From the NCBI GenBank assembly GCA_963981015.1, contig CAXCCG010000002.1, positions 1 through 64,000 of the forward strand: DNA of 64,000 bases, written 5' to 3'. Position numbers and translations under genes: made by a program. Shown piece after piece: positions 35,671 through 44,832 of the stretch (positions within the stretch are counted from its first letter, which is position 1; every line of letters starts with the position of its first letter). The stretch is from Thiopontia sp013349825 (GTDB lineage Bacteria; Pseudomonadota; Gammaproteobacteria; GCF-002020875). The notes under the pieces were generated by a model that was not told the origin of the DNA, made no database searches, and saw only the letters and a program-made list of their open reading frames with translations.

Positions 35671-36897
35671 TTATAAATTTTTAACAAACCAGCGTTTCAT
35701 TCGTTCCCAGATACCGATTGATCCTCCATCCAGTAAGCCGCCATATTGCTGCCTGTTCTTCGCTGCATGAATCAGCAGCCCGACACCGGTTGCATGAACT
35801 GGAGTACGTACAATATCAATCATCCCCTCAATATTCTGTGGTGCCCCGAGACGGACCGGCTTATGGAAAATCTCCTCTGCCAGCTCAACCGCACCCTCCA
35901 TCTTCGAGCTGCCACCGGTCAATACAATACCTGCATTGATCATATCCTCAAAGCCACTTCGGCGCAGTTCAGCCTGCACCAGGGTAAACAGCTCTTCATA
36001 ACGGGGACCAACCACTTCTGCCAGCCCTTGTCGTGCCAATCTGCGTTCAGGGCGGTCCCCAATACTGGGAACAGCAACTTCTTCATTCGGGTCAACCAGT
36101 TCAGAAATCGCACAGGCATACTTCACCTTGATCTGTTCCGCATGGTGTGTCGGTGTACGCAGAAAGACTGCGATATCATTGGTTACCTGATCACCCGCTA
36201 CCGGAATCACCGCGGTATGGCGAATAGAACCTTCGGTAAAGACTGCAATATCGGTAGTCCCACCACCAATATCAATCATACAGACCCCCAGCTCTTTCTC
36301 ATCTTCGCTCAGCACTGCATAGCTTGAGGCGAGTTGCTCCAGTACAACATCTTCTGCCTCCAGACCGCAAAGACGGATACATTTGACAATATTTTGCGCT
36401 GCACTGATTGAACCTGTGACAATATGGACCTTGGCCTCCAGACGGACCCCGGACATCCCCATCGGCTCATGGATCCCCTCCTGGTTATCAATAATAAACT
36501 CCTGGGGGAGAGAGTGGATGATCTTCTGGTCTGCCGGTATAGCAATTGCTTTTGCCGCATCAATCACTCGATCTACATCGATGGCGGTCACTTCCCGGGT
36601 ACGGATCGCAATGATGCCGTGTGAATTCATGCCATGAATATGGCTGCCAGCGATACCCGCAGAGACCGATCCGATCTCACACTCCGCCATTATCTCAGCC
36701 TCTTCTACTGCACGCTGAATCGACTTTACTGTCGATTCAATATTGACCACAACCCCCTTCTTCAGCCCTTTTGAAGGATGTGTTCCAATACCCAGTATTT
36801 CCAGCTCGCCAGAGGGCTGCATAGCCCCAACAATGGCTGCAATTTTCGTAGTCCCGATATCAAGACCAACAATCAATTCATGCTCTTTTTTTCGCAT
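35671..36897 (-). CDS. ftsA: Cell division protein FtsA
   Basis: A 408-residue actin-like protein that tethers FtsZ to the membrane. ATP-binding blocks are VGLDIGTTKIAAIVG, DIGGGTTDIAVF and VLTGGSSKMEG. The C-terminal amphipathic helix (GIWERMKRWFVKNL) is the membrane-targeting sequence. It is downstream of ftsQ by five bases. Unusually, ftsZ does not follow; the next gene is a response regulator. Confidence 0.98.
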   Translation of the reverse strand: MRKKEHELIVGLDIGTTKIAAIVGAMQPSGELEILGIGTHPSKGLKKGVVVNIESTVKSIQRAVEEAEIMAECEIGSVSAGIAGSHIHGMNSHGIIAIRTREVTAIDVDRVIDAAKAIAIPADQKIIHSLPQEFIIDNQEGIHEPMGMSGVRLEAKVHIVTGSISAAQNIVKCIRLCGLEAEDVVLEQLASSYAVLSEDEKELGVCMIDIGGGTTDIAVFTEGSIRHTAVIPVAGDQVTNDIAVFLRTPTHHAEQIKVKYACAISELVDPNEEVAVPSIGDRPERRLARQGLAEVVGPRYEELFTLVQAELRRSGFEDMINAGIVLTGGSSKMEGAVELAEEIFHKPVRLGAPQNIEGMIDIVRTPVHATGVGLLIHAAKNRQQYGGLLDGGSIGIWERMKRWFVKNL

Positions 36898-36902
36898 TGT
36901 AG

Positions 36903-37718
36903 CTACCCGTTACTCTGACCCTGCTGGTTGAGCTCTAAAACCATTCCCCGTTCATATCGAAGATCCACTTTTCTCACACCCCGGCTAAACTTTGCCATTA
37001 TAACCGGTGATTGCGCTGCCCACCTCGTTAATCGCTGCTCCATCCATCTCCTCCCCAGCTTTAATTCCAGCTCCCCGGCAAACAACAGAGTAATTGCTCC
37101 CCGTTGATCAACCTTCATCTCAATAATCTTGCCCTTCTCTTGCGGACTGTGCTGCCCCAGAATACTGGAGAAACGGGTAAGCTGCCGATAAATGGCCTCA
37201 GTATCCTCCAGCATCGAGTCGATACGGGGTAACTCTGCCTGGCCAAGCCCTACACCGGCAGACTCAAAAAACTCTCCACTCAGGTTCAGGTAGCCATCAT
37301 CTCCCCATCGTGCAGCTGCGCGTTGCTCCTCTACCCAGACTTCGACTTGATCTGGCCACACCTTTCTCACCCGTGCCCGATAAACCCAGGACTCCTCCTC
37401 AACCGCAATACGCAGCCTCTCCGGATCCAGAGCCAGCATTCCATCCTTACCATGCGCATCCACCAATTCACTGATTCTGGTGGGCTGAATATAGGTTGTT
37501 TTGCCTACCAGAATCACCTTTTTAACCATCACCGGATCTGGTGCGATGTGGGCTGTTTCAACCCAGTGCATTTGATCTTTCAGTGCAAAAACAAGTATAG
37601 CCACTCCCAGCAAAACGGCAATGACCGCTACCCGTTTGACCAGGTACTTCTGCCGCATTTGTGCCTCACTCCTGGAGCGGTTGCGCCTCTCTTTACGTTT
37701 TCTGGGTGGCAATGGCAT
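36903..37718 (-). CDS. ftsQ: Cell division protein FtsQ
   Basis: A 271-residue bitopic divisome protein. A basic cytoplasmic tail (PRKRKERRNRSRSE) leads to one membrane helix (about residues 30-46, RVAVIAVLLGVAILVFA). The POTRA domain follows (VKKVILVGKTTYIQPTRI, then EESWVYRARVRKVWPDQVEV), and then the FtsQ beta domain. Length matches E. coli (276). It sits between ddl and ftsA with five-base gaps. Confidence 0.95.
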   Translation of the reverse strand: MPLPPRKRKERRNRSRSEAQMRQKYLVKRVAVIAVLLGVAILVFALKDQMHWVETAHIAPDPVMVKKVILVGKTTYIQPTRISELVDAHGKDGMLALDPERLRIAVEEESWVYRARVRKVWPDQVEVWVEEQRAAARWGDDGYLNLSGEFFESAGVGLGQAELPRIDSMLEDTEAIYRQLTRFSSILGQHSPQEKGKIIEMKVDQRGAITLLFAGELELKLGRRWMEQRLTRWAAQSPVIMAKFSRGVRKVDLRYERGMVLELNQQGQSNG

Positions 37719-37723
37719 GGTCT

Positions 37724-38659
37724 TCAGCTCAGCCGGATGATCTCAAGTAACAGTTCAGGAAAACCGAACCCTGCTGCCTTGGCGGCCATTGGCACTAAAC
37801 TATGGTCTGTCATACCCGGTACCGTATTGACCTCCAGCAGCCAAGGTATACCTGCTTGATCCACCATCAGATCAACACGTCCCCAACCCCTGCAACCCAG
37901 GACCGTAAAGGCCTCCAGCGCAAGCTGCTGCAGGGCTGACTCTTCGACCTTACCCAATCCACAGGGACAGAGATATTCGGTACTCTCTGCCTGGTACTTG
38001 GCCTCAAAGTCATAAAAACCGTGCGGAGTTTTCAGTTGTATCGCCGGCAGTGCCCGCTCGCCAAGGATAGCCACCGTATACTCAGCACCCTCAATCCACT
38101 GTTCTGCAATTACCTCACCAGCATAACTTTTTGCCACATCCCATGCTTGCTGAAAGGTCTGCAGTGACTCTACTTTTACCATGCCAATACTGGATCCTTC
38201 ACAGACTGGCTTCACCATCAATGGTAGCCCCATCGCTTTAACAATCTCTTGCAGATCAGCGCCTTCACTCAACACCCGAAAATCTGGAGTTGGTAATTCA
38301 ACCCCCTTCCAGAGCTGCTTTGTGCGTAACTTGTCCATTGCCAATGCAGATGCCATCACACCAGAGCCGGTATAGGGAAGCTTGAGTGTCTCCAATACAC
38401 CCTGAATAACACCATCTTCTCCACCCCGCCCATGCAGCACCACAAAGGCGCGGTCAAACTCTAATAATGTTGAGATTTCACGCTCCGCCGGATCAAATGG
38501 AGCCGCATCACAACCTGCAGAGAGCAACCCCTGAAGCACCGCCTTTCCGCTATTGAGTGAGACCTCTCTCTCTGAGGCACTGCCCCCCATCAATACAGCA
38601 ATCTTTCCCAACGATTCAGGAGATTGTAGCTGATTCGAAAATTCATTCACGACAAACAC
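37724..38659 (-). CDS. ddl: D-alanine--D-alanine ligase
   Basis: A 311-residue ATP-grasp ligase that makes D-Ala-D-Ala for MurF. Signatures are AVLMGGSASEREVSLNSG near the N-terminus, the ATP-grasp loop KPVCEGSSIGMVKVES, and EVNTVPGMTDHSLVP near the C-terminus. It overlaps the end of murB by 13 bases. The DdlB position in the dcw cluster is conserved. Confidence 0.97.
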   Translation of the reverse strand: MFVVNEFSNQLQSPESLGKIAVLMGGSASEREVSLNSGKAVLQGLLSAGCDAAPFDPAEREISTLLEFDRAFVVLHGRGGEDGVIQGVLETLKLPYTGSGVMASALAMDKLRTKQLWKGVELPTPDFRVLSEGADLQEIVKAMGLPLMVKPVCEGSSIGMVKVESLQTFQQAWDVAKSYAGEVIAEQWIEGAEYTVAILGERALPAIQLKTPHGFYDFEAKYQAESTEYLCPCGLGKVEESALQQLALEAFTVLGCRGWGRVDLMVDQAGIPWLLEVNTVPGMTDHSLVPMAAKAAGFGFPELLLEIIRLS

Positions 38660-39546
38660 CTCTCGACTTGACCTACAATTCTAACCTCTCGCTGCAGACT
38701 TACCCCAAATTTCTGCTCAACCTCTTGTGCTACATGGTCCATCAGTGCCTCGATCTCCGTGGCTGTAGCCTCTCCCTGATGGATAATAAAATTGGCATGC
38801 TGCTCTGAGACTCGTGCCCCCCCCAGGGTAAACCCTTTAAGTCCTGCGGCCTCGATCAAACGCCCGGCATGGTCCCCCTGTGGGTTTTTGAACACTGAAC
38901 CACAACTATAGTATGACATTGGCTGGGTTGCGTTACGCTGTTTCAGCTGCTGCTGCATCTTTTCATGCGTCTCCTCACGGTCCAGGTTGGACCTTTGAAA
39001 GATTGCTGAGAGAAACCAAAAGGGTGCCGTGTCATCAATACGAATAAGCGCTCGGTAGTTGGCCTGGAAACGGTCTGCCATCAATGTCTCCACTACACCA
39101 CCACGATCCACCACTTCAACAGACTCTACCCGACTCCAGATCTCTTGACCAAAGGCTCCCGCATTCATCGCCAGTGCGCCACCCACAGAGCCCGGTATTC
39201 CTGCCAGAAAATCGAGGCCACGCCACTGTTCACTCCGAGCCACACGTGCCAGACGAGAAAGCGGGGCACCCGCCTCTGCATAGAGTCGATCATTGTCACG
39301 CCATTCCAGCCGCTCCAGCGTATTTGCAAGCAGAATAACGGTACCCCGAAACCCTCCATCCCGTACCAGCAGATTACTTCCCTTACCCACCCACAGCAGT
39401 GGCTCAGCTCCGGGAAGCTGCTGAAGGATCTCAACCAACTGTTGCCGGGTCTCCGGGATATAGAGTCGGTCTGCCACCCCTCCAACCCGCCAACTGGTAT
39501 AAGGAGCCAGCGCTACATTCTCTAATCGTTGCGCCGTTGAATTCAC
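38647..39546 (-). CDS. murB: UDP-N-acetylenolpyruvoylglucosamine reductase MurB
   Basis: A 299-residue FAD enzyme that reduces UDP-GlcNAc-enolpyruvate. FAD-binding blocks are WVGKGSNLLVRDGGF and LAGIPGSVGGALAMNAGAFG (a classic signature). The catalytic Ser is in YYSCGSVFKNPQGDHAG. The short form lacking the E. coli-type extra loop suggests the type II enzyme placed inside the dcw cluster, unlike E. coli, where murB is elsewhere. It overlaps murC by ATGA. Confidence 0.97.
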   Translation of the reverse strand: MNSTAQRLENVALAPYTSWRVGGVADRLYIPETRQQLVEILQQLPGAEPLLWVGKGSNLLVRDGGFRGTVILLANTLERLEWRDNDRLYAEAGAPLSRLARVARSEQWRGLDFLAGIPGSVGGALAMNAGAFGQEIWSRVESVEVVDRGGVVETLMADRFQANYRALIRIDDTAPFWFLSAIFQRSNLDREETHEKMQQQLKQRNATQPMSYYSCGSVFKNPQGDHAGRLIEAAGLKGFTLGGARVSEQHANFIIHQGEATATEIEALMDHVAQEVEQKFGVSLQREVRIVGQVERCLS

Positions 39547-40994
39547 TTCGATGGCCAGGTTTCAGAGATCTGTTGCGCTGCGGTGCCAATACTACCGGCC
39601 CCAGAGAGTAGCAGCAGATCGCCCTCCCCCACTTGATAGGGCAGCAGCTGCACAAGCTCATCAACACCCTTCACCAGCAGAGGATCTACCTCTCCACGGC
39701 TACGAATTGTTCTGGCCAGACTACGGCTGTCAGCTCCCGCAATCGGCTCCTCTCCAGCCGGATAAACCTCTAATAGCAACAGTTGGTCGGCGCTCGAGAG
39801 TACCTCCACAAAATCGTCATAGAGATCGCGGGTACGGCTATAGCGGTGTAGTTGAAAAGCAACCACCAGCCGACGTCCCGGCCACCCCTCTCTCAAAGCA
39901 GCCAACGTTGCAGCAACCTCTCTGGGATGGTGTCCATAGTCATCCACAACCTCGACTCCCCCTTTCGGGAACTGATACCAACCATAACGTTGAAAGCGCC
40001 GTGCAATCCCCTGAAAGCTGGCGAGTGCGGTCACCATTTTCTGGTCCTCAACCCCCAGATGGCTGGCAACCGCTATGGCTGCCAACGCATTGAGAATATT
40101 GTGCCGCCCTGGCAGCTTCAGTGTCACCGGAAGTGGCGCTCGATCCGGCCGACGCAGCAGAAACTGACTCTCACCCTCATGCAACTCAATCTGGTCTGCA
40201 CCAAAATCAACTTCACTGGAGAATCCATAGCGCAGAACGGGACGGGAGAGCCTTTCGGTAATTCCACTGACTCCAGGGTCATCGACACAGAGTACCGCAC
40301 AACCATAAAAGGGGAGGTGGTGGATAAACTCAACAAAAGTGTCTTCCAGTCGGGACCAATCCCCTCCATAGGTGGACATATGATCCTCATCAATATTAGT
40401 CACCACCGCAACCATTGGCTGCAGATGAAGAAAGGAGGCATCACTCTCATCAGCCTCGGCAACCAGGTAACGCCCCCTACCCAACTGAGCGCCTCCGCTA
40501 CGGGTCCCTCCCTCTTCACTACCACGGTTAATCTTGCCACCAATGACATAGGTGGGATCGAGACCAGCCTCTTCCAGTATGGTTGCCACCAGACTGGTGG
40601 TTGTGGTCTTGCCATGGGTACCTGCTACCGCAATGCCATAGCGAAAACGCATCAACTCAGCCAACATCTCTGCACGTGGAATGACTGGAAGCCCCTGCTG
40701 CCGCGCAGCAACAACCTCTGGATTCTCTTCACCAATTGCGCTGGAGATGACCACAACATCCACCCCCTCGATCTGCGCTGCACGATGCCCAATACAAATT
40801 TCAGCCCCTTCGCTACGCAACTCCTGAACCACCACCGATTCAGACTGGTCTGAACCACTGATCTCAAACCCCAGATTGAGGAGTAACTTGGCAATTCCAT
40901 TCATCCCCGCTCCACCAATACCGATAAAGTGGATACGTTGTATGGTGTGCATCGCTTCAGCAATACCCTGTTGTTGTGAATCAATTATCATCAA
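39543..40994 (-). CDS. murC: UDP-N-acetylmuramate--L-alanine ligase MurC
   Basis: A 483-residue Mur ligase adding L-Ala to UDP-MurNAc. The Rossmann start is HFIGIGGAGMNGIAKLL, the ATP loop is AVAGTHGKTTTTSLVA, and DDYGHHPREVAATL is typical of MurC. The first 14 residues before MHTIQRIHFIG are not conserved, so the ATG at 40952 is a possible alternative start. It is in the usual murG-murC-murB order. Confidence 0.97.
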   Translation of the reverse strand: MMIIDSQQQGIAEAMHTIQRIHFIGIGGAGMNGIAKLLLNLGFEISGSDQSESVVVQELRSEGAEICIGHRAAQIEGVDVVVISSAIGEENPEVVAARQQGLPVIPRAEMLAELMRFRYGIAVAGTHGKTTTTSLVATILEEAGLDPTYVIGGKINRGSEEGGTRSGGAQLGRGRYLVAEADESDASFLHLQPMVAVVTNIDEDHMSTYGGDWSRLEDTFVEFIHHLPFYGCAVLCVDDPGVSGITERLSRPVLRYGFSSEVDFGADQIELHEGESQFLLRRPDRAPLPVTLKLPGRHNILNALAAIAVASHLGVEDQKMVTALASFQGIARRFQRYGWYQFPKGGVEVVDDYGHHPREVAATLAALREGWPGRRLVVAFQLHRYSRTRDLYDDFVEVLSSADQLLLLEVYPAGEEPIAGADSRSLARTIRSRGEVDPLLVKGVDELVQLLPYQVGEGDLLLLSGAGSIGTAAQQISETWPSK

Positions 40995-40997
40995 TGG

Positions 40998-42077
40998 CTA
41001 CTCTCTACAAAGCATTTTACAGATCTCTTTTACTTGGCGGGTGGCCTCTGGCTCTGCTGCAGCTTTGGCCGCTCGCCCCATCTGCTCTATTCTATCGGGT
41101 TGTTCGATAAACTGGTTTACCCGCTGAATCAATTGATCACTGCTCAGCTCACGCTGTTGAACCATCTCAGCGGCCCCCTGCTGTTGCAAAAATGCACCAT
41201 TGGCTGTCTGGTGATCATCAACAGCAAACGGGAACGGGATCAAAATTGAGGGGCGCCCTACCATGGCCAGCTCTGACACTGTCATCGCACCAGATCGACA
41301 AAGCACCAGATCAGCCCAACGATAGACCTCATCTATCTGTTGTAAATAGGGAACTACACGCACCCCCTGTGACGCATCCACCGCTACACCTTGCTGCTGG
41401 TACCCCTCCAGCGTCGCTTGCAGATTACGCGCACCACTCTGATGAACAATCTCCAGCTTTCCCGCTGTAACCAACTCTTTCGCAACAATCGGCATCAGCT
41501 CATTGAGTCGCTGTGCCCCCAAACTCCCACCCAACACCAGTAATCTTAAAGGCTGGTGGGGTTGTGCTGGCTCTATCTCAAACAGCTCTTGTCGCACTGG
41601 ATTGCCTACGGTACGGGCTGCCACAGTGGCTGGAAAAGTTGATGGGAAGGCCTCCAATGCCGCCGTAGCCAGTCGTGACAACCAACGGTTGGTTAATCCG
41701 GCAATGGCATTCTGCTCATGAATCACCAGTGGTTTTCGCATGAGCCATGACGCTACCCCTCCCGGCCCCGCCACAAAGCCTCCCATCCCCAACACAACAT
41801 CCGGCTGCTGACGTGAAATTATTCGATAGGCCAACCAGATCGCCTTGAGCAGTCGCAATGGTGCAACGACCAACGCCTTAACCCCTTTACCACGTATTCC
41901 CTGAACCGGAACTGTCTCTAGTTTAAACCCTGCTTGCGGCACCAGCGTTGACTCCATCCCTTCCGGTGTCCCGAGCCAGACAACCTCGCCCCCCTCATCT
42001 TGCCACATCCGGGCTACTGCCATAGCAGGATAGATATGCCCTCCGGTACCCCCGGCCATTACCATCAGCTTTTTCAC
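40998..42077 (-). CDS. murG: UDP-GlcNAc:lipid I GlcNAc-transferase MurG
   Basis: A 359-residue GT28 glycosyltransferase that completes lipid II at the inner face of the membrane. Signatures are MAGGTGGHIYPAMAVA at the N-terminus, LGMGGFVAGPGGVAS and VLGGSLGAQRLNEL, then LCRSGAMTVSEL in the UDP-binding half. I chose the GTG at 42077 (VKKLMVMAGG), with GAGG seven bases upstream and a normal family N-terminus. An ATG at 42125 would add 16 unconserved residues. It stands between ftsW and murC. Confidence 0.95.
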   Translation of the reverse strand: MKKLMVMAGGTGGHIYPAMAVARMWQDEGGEVVWLGTPEGMESTLVPQAGFKLETVPVQGIRGKGVKALVVAPLRLLKAIWLAYRIISRQQPDVVLGMGGFVAGPGGVASWLMRKPLVIHEQNAIAGLTNRWLSRLATAALEAFPSTFPATVAARTVGNPVRQELFEIEPAQPHQPLRLLVLGGSLGAQRLNELMPIVAKELVTAGKLEIVHQSGARNLQATLEGYQQQGVAVDASQGVRVVPYLQQIDEVYRWADLVLCRSGAMTVSELAMVGRPSILIPFPFAVDDHQTANGAFLQQQGAAEMVQQRELSSDQLIQRVNQFIEQPDRIEQMGRAAKAAAEPEATRQVKEICKMLCRE

Positions 42078-42144
42078 AACCCTGCCTCTGCCGGATTGGA
42101 GCATAGGCTTGCCGATAAAAGCCATAGACAGCTTATTCTATCTC

Positions 42145-43359
42145 TCATCGGTTGCCCCTTCTTTTGCGCTCTACGATGGGTCCCACTTCAAATTCAATCC
42201 GCATCAGTAACGCAATGGCAATCATCATCACAATCAAACTGCTGCCTCCATAACTGACCAGTGGCAGTGTCAGCCCTTTGGTCGGAGCCAAATTGACATT
42301 CACCAATAGATTGATCAGCGCCTGTAATCCAATCCAGATCCCGATTCCGTACGCCAGATAGGAGGCGAAAGGTTGATGCCCTTCACTGGCCCTTGCTGCA
42401 ATTTGGAAGGCTTTCCACACCACCAGAGAGAACAGTAGTACCACCGAGAGCGTACCAAACAGTCCGAGTTCCTCGGCAATCACCGCCAGAATAAAATCAG
42501 TATGCGCTTCCGGAAGATAGAACAATTTCTGCAGCCCCTCTCCCAACCCTAGCCCCTGCCATCCACCCCGACCATAGGCAATCAGCGCCTGTGTTATCTG
42601 ATAATTCTTCCCCTTGGGGTCGACCAAAAAGGGGTCATCACCCAGAAACGAGGCCATACGCGCCATACGAAATGGTTCCATCATGATGGCAATAGAGACG
42701 AATAGAACGCCCAACAGGATAAACAGTGCAAACTGAGATGGTTTCACCCCTCCCAGCCACATCATTCCAATCACCACGGTCATCATTACAAAGGCGGCAC
42801 CCAGATCAGGCTCCACAAGAATCAGTACACTCACTCCGGCAAGCAGTGCAATGGGTCTGAGGACTGCCGCTAAGTCAGTTGAGACCTTATCGCGATGACG
42901 CACCAGATAACTGGCCAGATAGAGATAAGCTGCCAGTTTGGTAAATTCAGAGGGCTGAAGACGGAACGGTCCAATCGGAATCCAGCGTGAAGCACCATTG
43001 ACCTTAACCCCGACCAATAATACCAATACCAGCAGCACGGCACTGCCCAGCAGTAGCGCCGGTGACATCTTCTCCCACAGGTGTAACGGGATCTGCAACA
43101 CTATCAGCCCCAGCAGAAAACCCAGGGTCGCAAAGATGAGTTGTCGGGTCAGATAGTGAAACGGGTCGTGATACAACCTCTCTGCAATCGGCATGGATGC
43201 CGAGGCAACCATCACCAGTCCAAACAGTAGCAGCGTCATCACCACAGGAAGTAACGCTGATTGATAGACAGAGCGGCTGATACTGCGCCCACCGGCTGTC
43301 TGCCGCTTTTTAGCCTCGCCACTCTTTGCCCATACAAACCACTCTTGTAGAAACTTCAT
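42145..43359 (-). CDS. ftsW: Septal peptidoglycan glycosyltransferase FtsW
   Basis: A 404-residue SEDS protein with about ten helices that polymerises lipid II at the septum with FtsI. Family blocks are GASRWIPIGPFRLQPSEFTK, QALIAYGRGGWQGLGLGEG, LPEAHTDFILAVIAEELG and, near the C-terminus, GLTLPLVSYGGSSLIVMM. It overlaps murD by ATGA. Confidence 0.97.
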   Translation of the reverse strand: MKFLQEWFVWAKSGEAKKRQTAGGRSISRSVYQSALLPVVMTLLLFGLVMVASASMPIAERLYHDPFHYLTRQLIFATLGFLLGLIVLQIPLHLWEKMSPALLLGSAVLLVLVLLVGVKVNGASRWIPIGPFRLQPSEFTKLAAYLYLASYLVRHRDKVSTDLAAVLRPIALLAGVSVLILVEPDLGAAFVMMTVVIGMMWLGGVKPSQFALFILLGVLFVSIAIMMEPFRMARMASFLGDDPFLVDPKGKNYQITQALIAYGRGGWQGLGLGEGLQKLFYLPEAHTDFILAVIAEELGLFGTLSVVLLFSLVVWKAFQIAARASEGHQPFASYLAYGIGIWIGLQALINLLVNVNLAPTKGLTLPLVSYGGSSLIVMMIAIALLMRIEFEVGPIVERKRRGNR

Positions 43360-44759
43360 CTCACCACCTTTTGTAGCCGTTTCTGTACTGCCTGCTTATA
43401 GGCATCGCCTCGCGCCTCAAAGCCGGAGAATTGATCAAAACTGGCGCATGCCGGGGAGAGCAATATGGTATCACCCGGTTCGGCAATCCTGTTTGCTGTA
43501 ACCACAGCCTCTTCCATCGTTGCTACATGATAGACCGGGGTGACTCCCCCCAGTGCTGACTCAATCAATTTGGCATCTTCACCCATCAAAATAACACTAC
43601 GTACATAATCTTTAACAAGCACTTTCAGGGGGGAGAAATCGGCCTCTTTTCCCTGACCACCGGCAATCAATACCAGCTTGTTTAAATGGTCTGGACGGCC
43701 AAGTCCTTTGATTGCTGCTTCGGTGGCCCCCACATTGGTTCCCTTGGAGTCATTGATCCACCGCACACCCCGGCTCTCTGCCACCCACTCCGTTCTGTGA
43801 GGCAACCCTGAAAATTGTTGTAGCGCCGCCACCATTGCAGCAAGAGGTACCCCGGCAGCCTCTGCCAGGGTCATTGCAGCGACAACATTGGTTACATTAT
43901 GTGTCCCAAAAATCTGTAGCTCTGAGACAGCAATTAAGGGCTGCTCTCCCTGACAGATCCACACTGCACCAGACAGATCTTTACAGAGCCCAAACCACCC
44001 AGGTTTAACTGGTGTAGTGGAGTAATAAGGGGACAACTGTTGTGGCTGTGGTGTAATTGCCAAGGACTCCATTAGTGCGACAACAGCCTCATCCTCTGCT
44101 GGATAGACCCAATGCACTGCGCGCAGATAAACTTGCCCTTTCACTTGCGCATAGTGTTGCAGGCTACGATAGCGGTCCAGATGGTCGGCCGAGATATTGA
44201 GTACCACTGCCGCTACTGGCTCCAGCGTCTGAATCGACTCCAGTTGAAAGCTGGAGAGTTCAAGCACATAGAGGTCGGGCTCTTCATGCTTTAGCAATTC
44301 CAGTGCAGGGGTTCCCAGATTCCCCCCGACACGGACCTTCAACCCCGCTGAGTTCGCCATCTCTCCAACCAGTGTGGTTACGGTACTCTTGCCATTGGAG
44401 CCGGTAATTGCAACTACTGGCGCCTTCGCCTGCCGCGCAAACAGCTCCACATCACCAACCACTTCAACACCCGCCTCAAGCGCCTGCTGCAACAGTGGAT
44501 GATCGATAGAGATTCCCGGACTCAATACAATTTGTGCTACCGAGCAGAGCAGTGTCTGCTCTAAAGGACCCAGAACAATTTCCAGTTGGGGGAACTCACG
44601 CCGGATCTGCTCCAACCCCGGCGGGTGAGCACGCGTATCGGCAACAACACAAGGAATATTGTGTTCTGAAAAATAGCGCACAACCGACTGACCACTCTTA
44701 CCCAGCCCCAACACCAGTCTCTGTGGTCTGTTATTGCCAATAGCCGACACTGTACTCAC
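43356..44759 (-). CDS. murD: UDP-N-acetylmuramoylalanine--D-glutamate ligase MurD
   Basis: A 467-residue Mur ligase adding D-Glu. N-terminal LVLGLGKSGQSVVRYF, ATP loop VAITGSNGKSTVTTLVGEM, and WINDSKGTNVGAT are MurD signatures, with VILMGEDAKLI towards the end. A 72-base palindromic spacer separates it from mraY upstream. This is the only sizeable gap between mraY and ftsA. Confidence 0.97.
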   Translation of the reverse strand: MSTVSAIGNNRPQRLVLGLGKSGQSVVRYFSEHNIPCVVADTRAHPPGLEQIRREFPQLEIVLGPLEQTLLCSVAQIVLSPGISIDHPLLQQALEAGVEVVGDVELFARQAKAPVVAITGSNGKSTVTTLVGEMANSAGLKVRVGGNLGTPALELLKHEEPDLYVLELSSFQLESIQTLEPVAAVVLNISADHLDRYRSLQHYAQVKGQVYLRAVHWVYPAEDEAVVALMESLAITPQPQQLSPYYSTTPVKPGWFGLCKDLSGAVWICQGEQPLIAVSELQIFGTHNVTNVVAAMTLAEAAGVPLAAMVAALQQFSGLPHRTEWVAESRGVRWINDSKGTNVGATEAAIKGLGRPDHLNKLVLIAGGQGKEADFSPLKVLVKDYVRSVILMGEDAKLIESALGGVTPVYHVATMEEAVVTANRIAEPGDTILLSPACASFDQFSGFEARGDAYKQAVQKRLQKVVR

Positions 44760-44765
44760 TACCGG

Positions 44766-44832
44766 GAGCCTCTAAAAATAGTAATTTTTCTGTGGCAGCA
44801 ATCGCTGAAAAAGTGCATTTTCAGAGGTGCTC
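44766..44832. repeat. Palindromic family B element between mraY and murD
   Basis: GAGCCTCTAAAAAT...TTTTTCTG on the left mirrors, imperfectly, CTGAAAAA...ATTTTCAGAGGTGCTC on the right. The element fills nearly the whole 72-base spacer. Its right end touches the mraY stop codon (TAG on the minus strand, followed by AGCACCTCTGA). The CCTCTGA core links it to the TAAGGAACCTCTGA motif copies. Confidence 0.55.

Noticed and set aside
39852..40853. 333-codon open frame antisense to murC
   Set aside because: It lies wholly within murC on the other strand, has no recognisable domain and its composition follows the murC codon pattern. It is a shadow frame.
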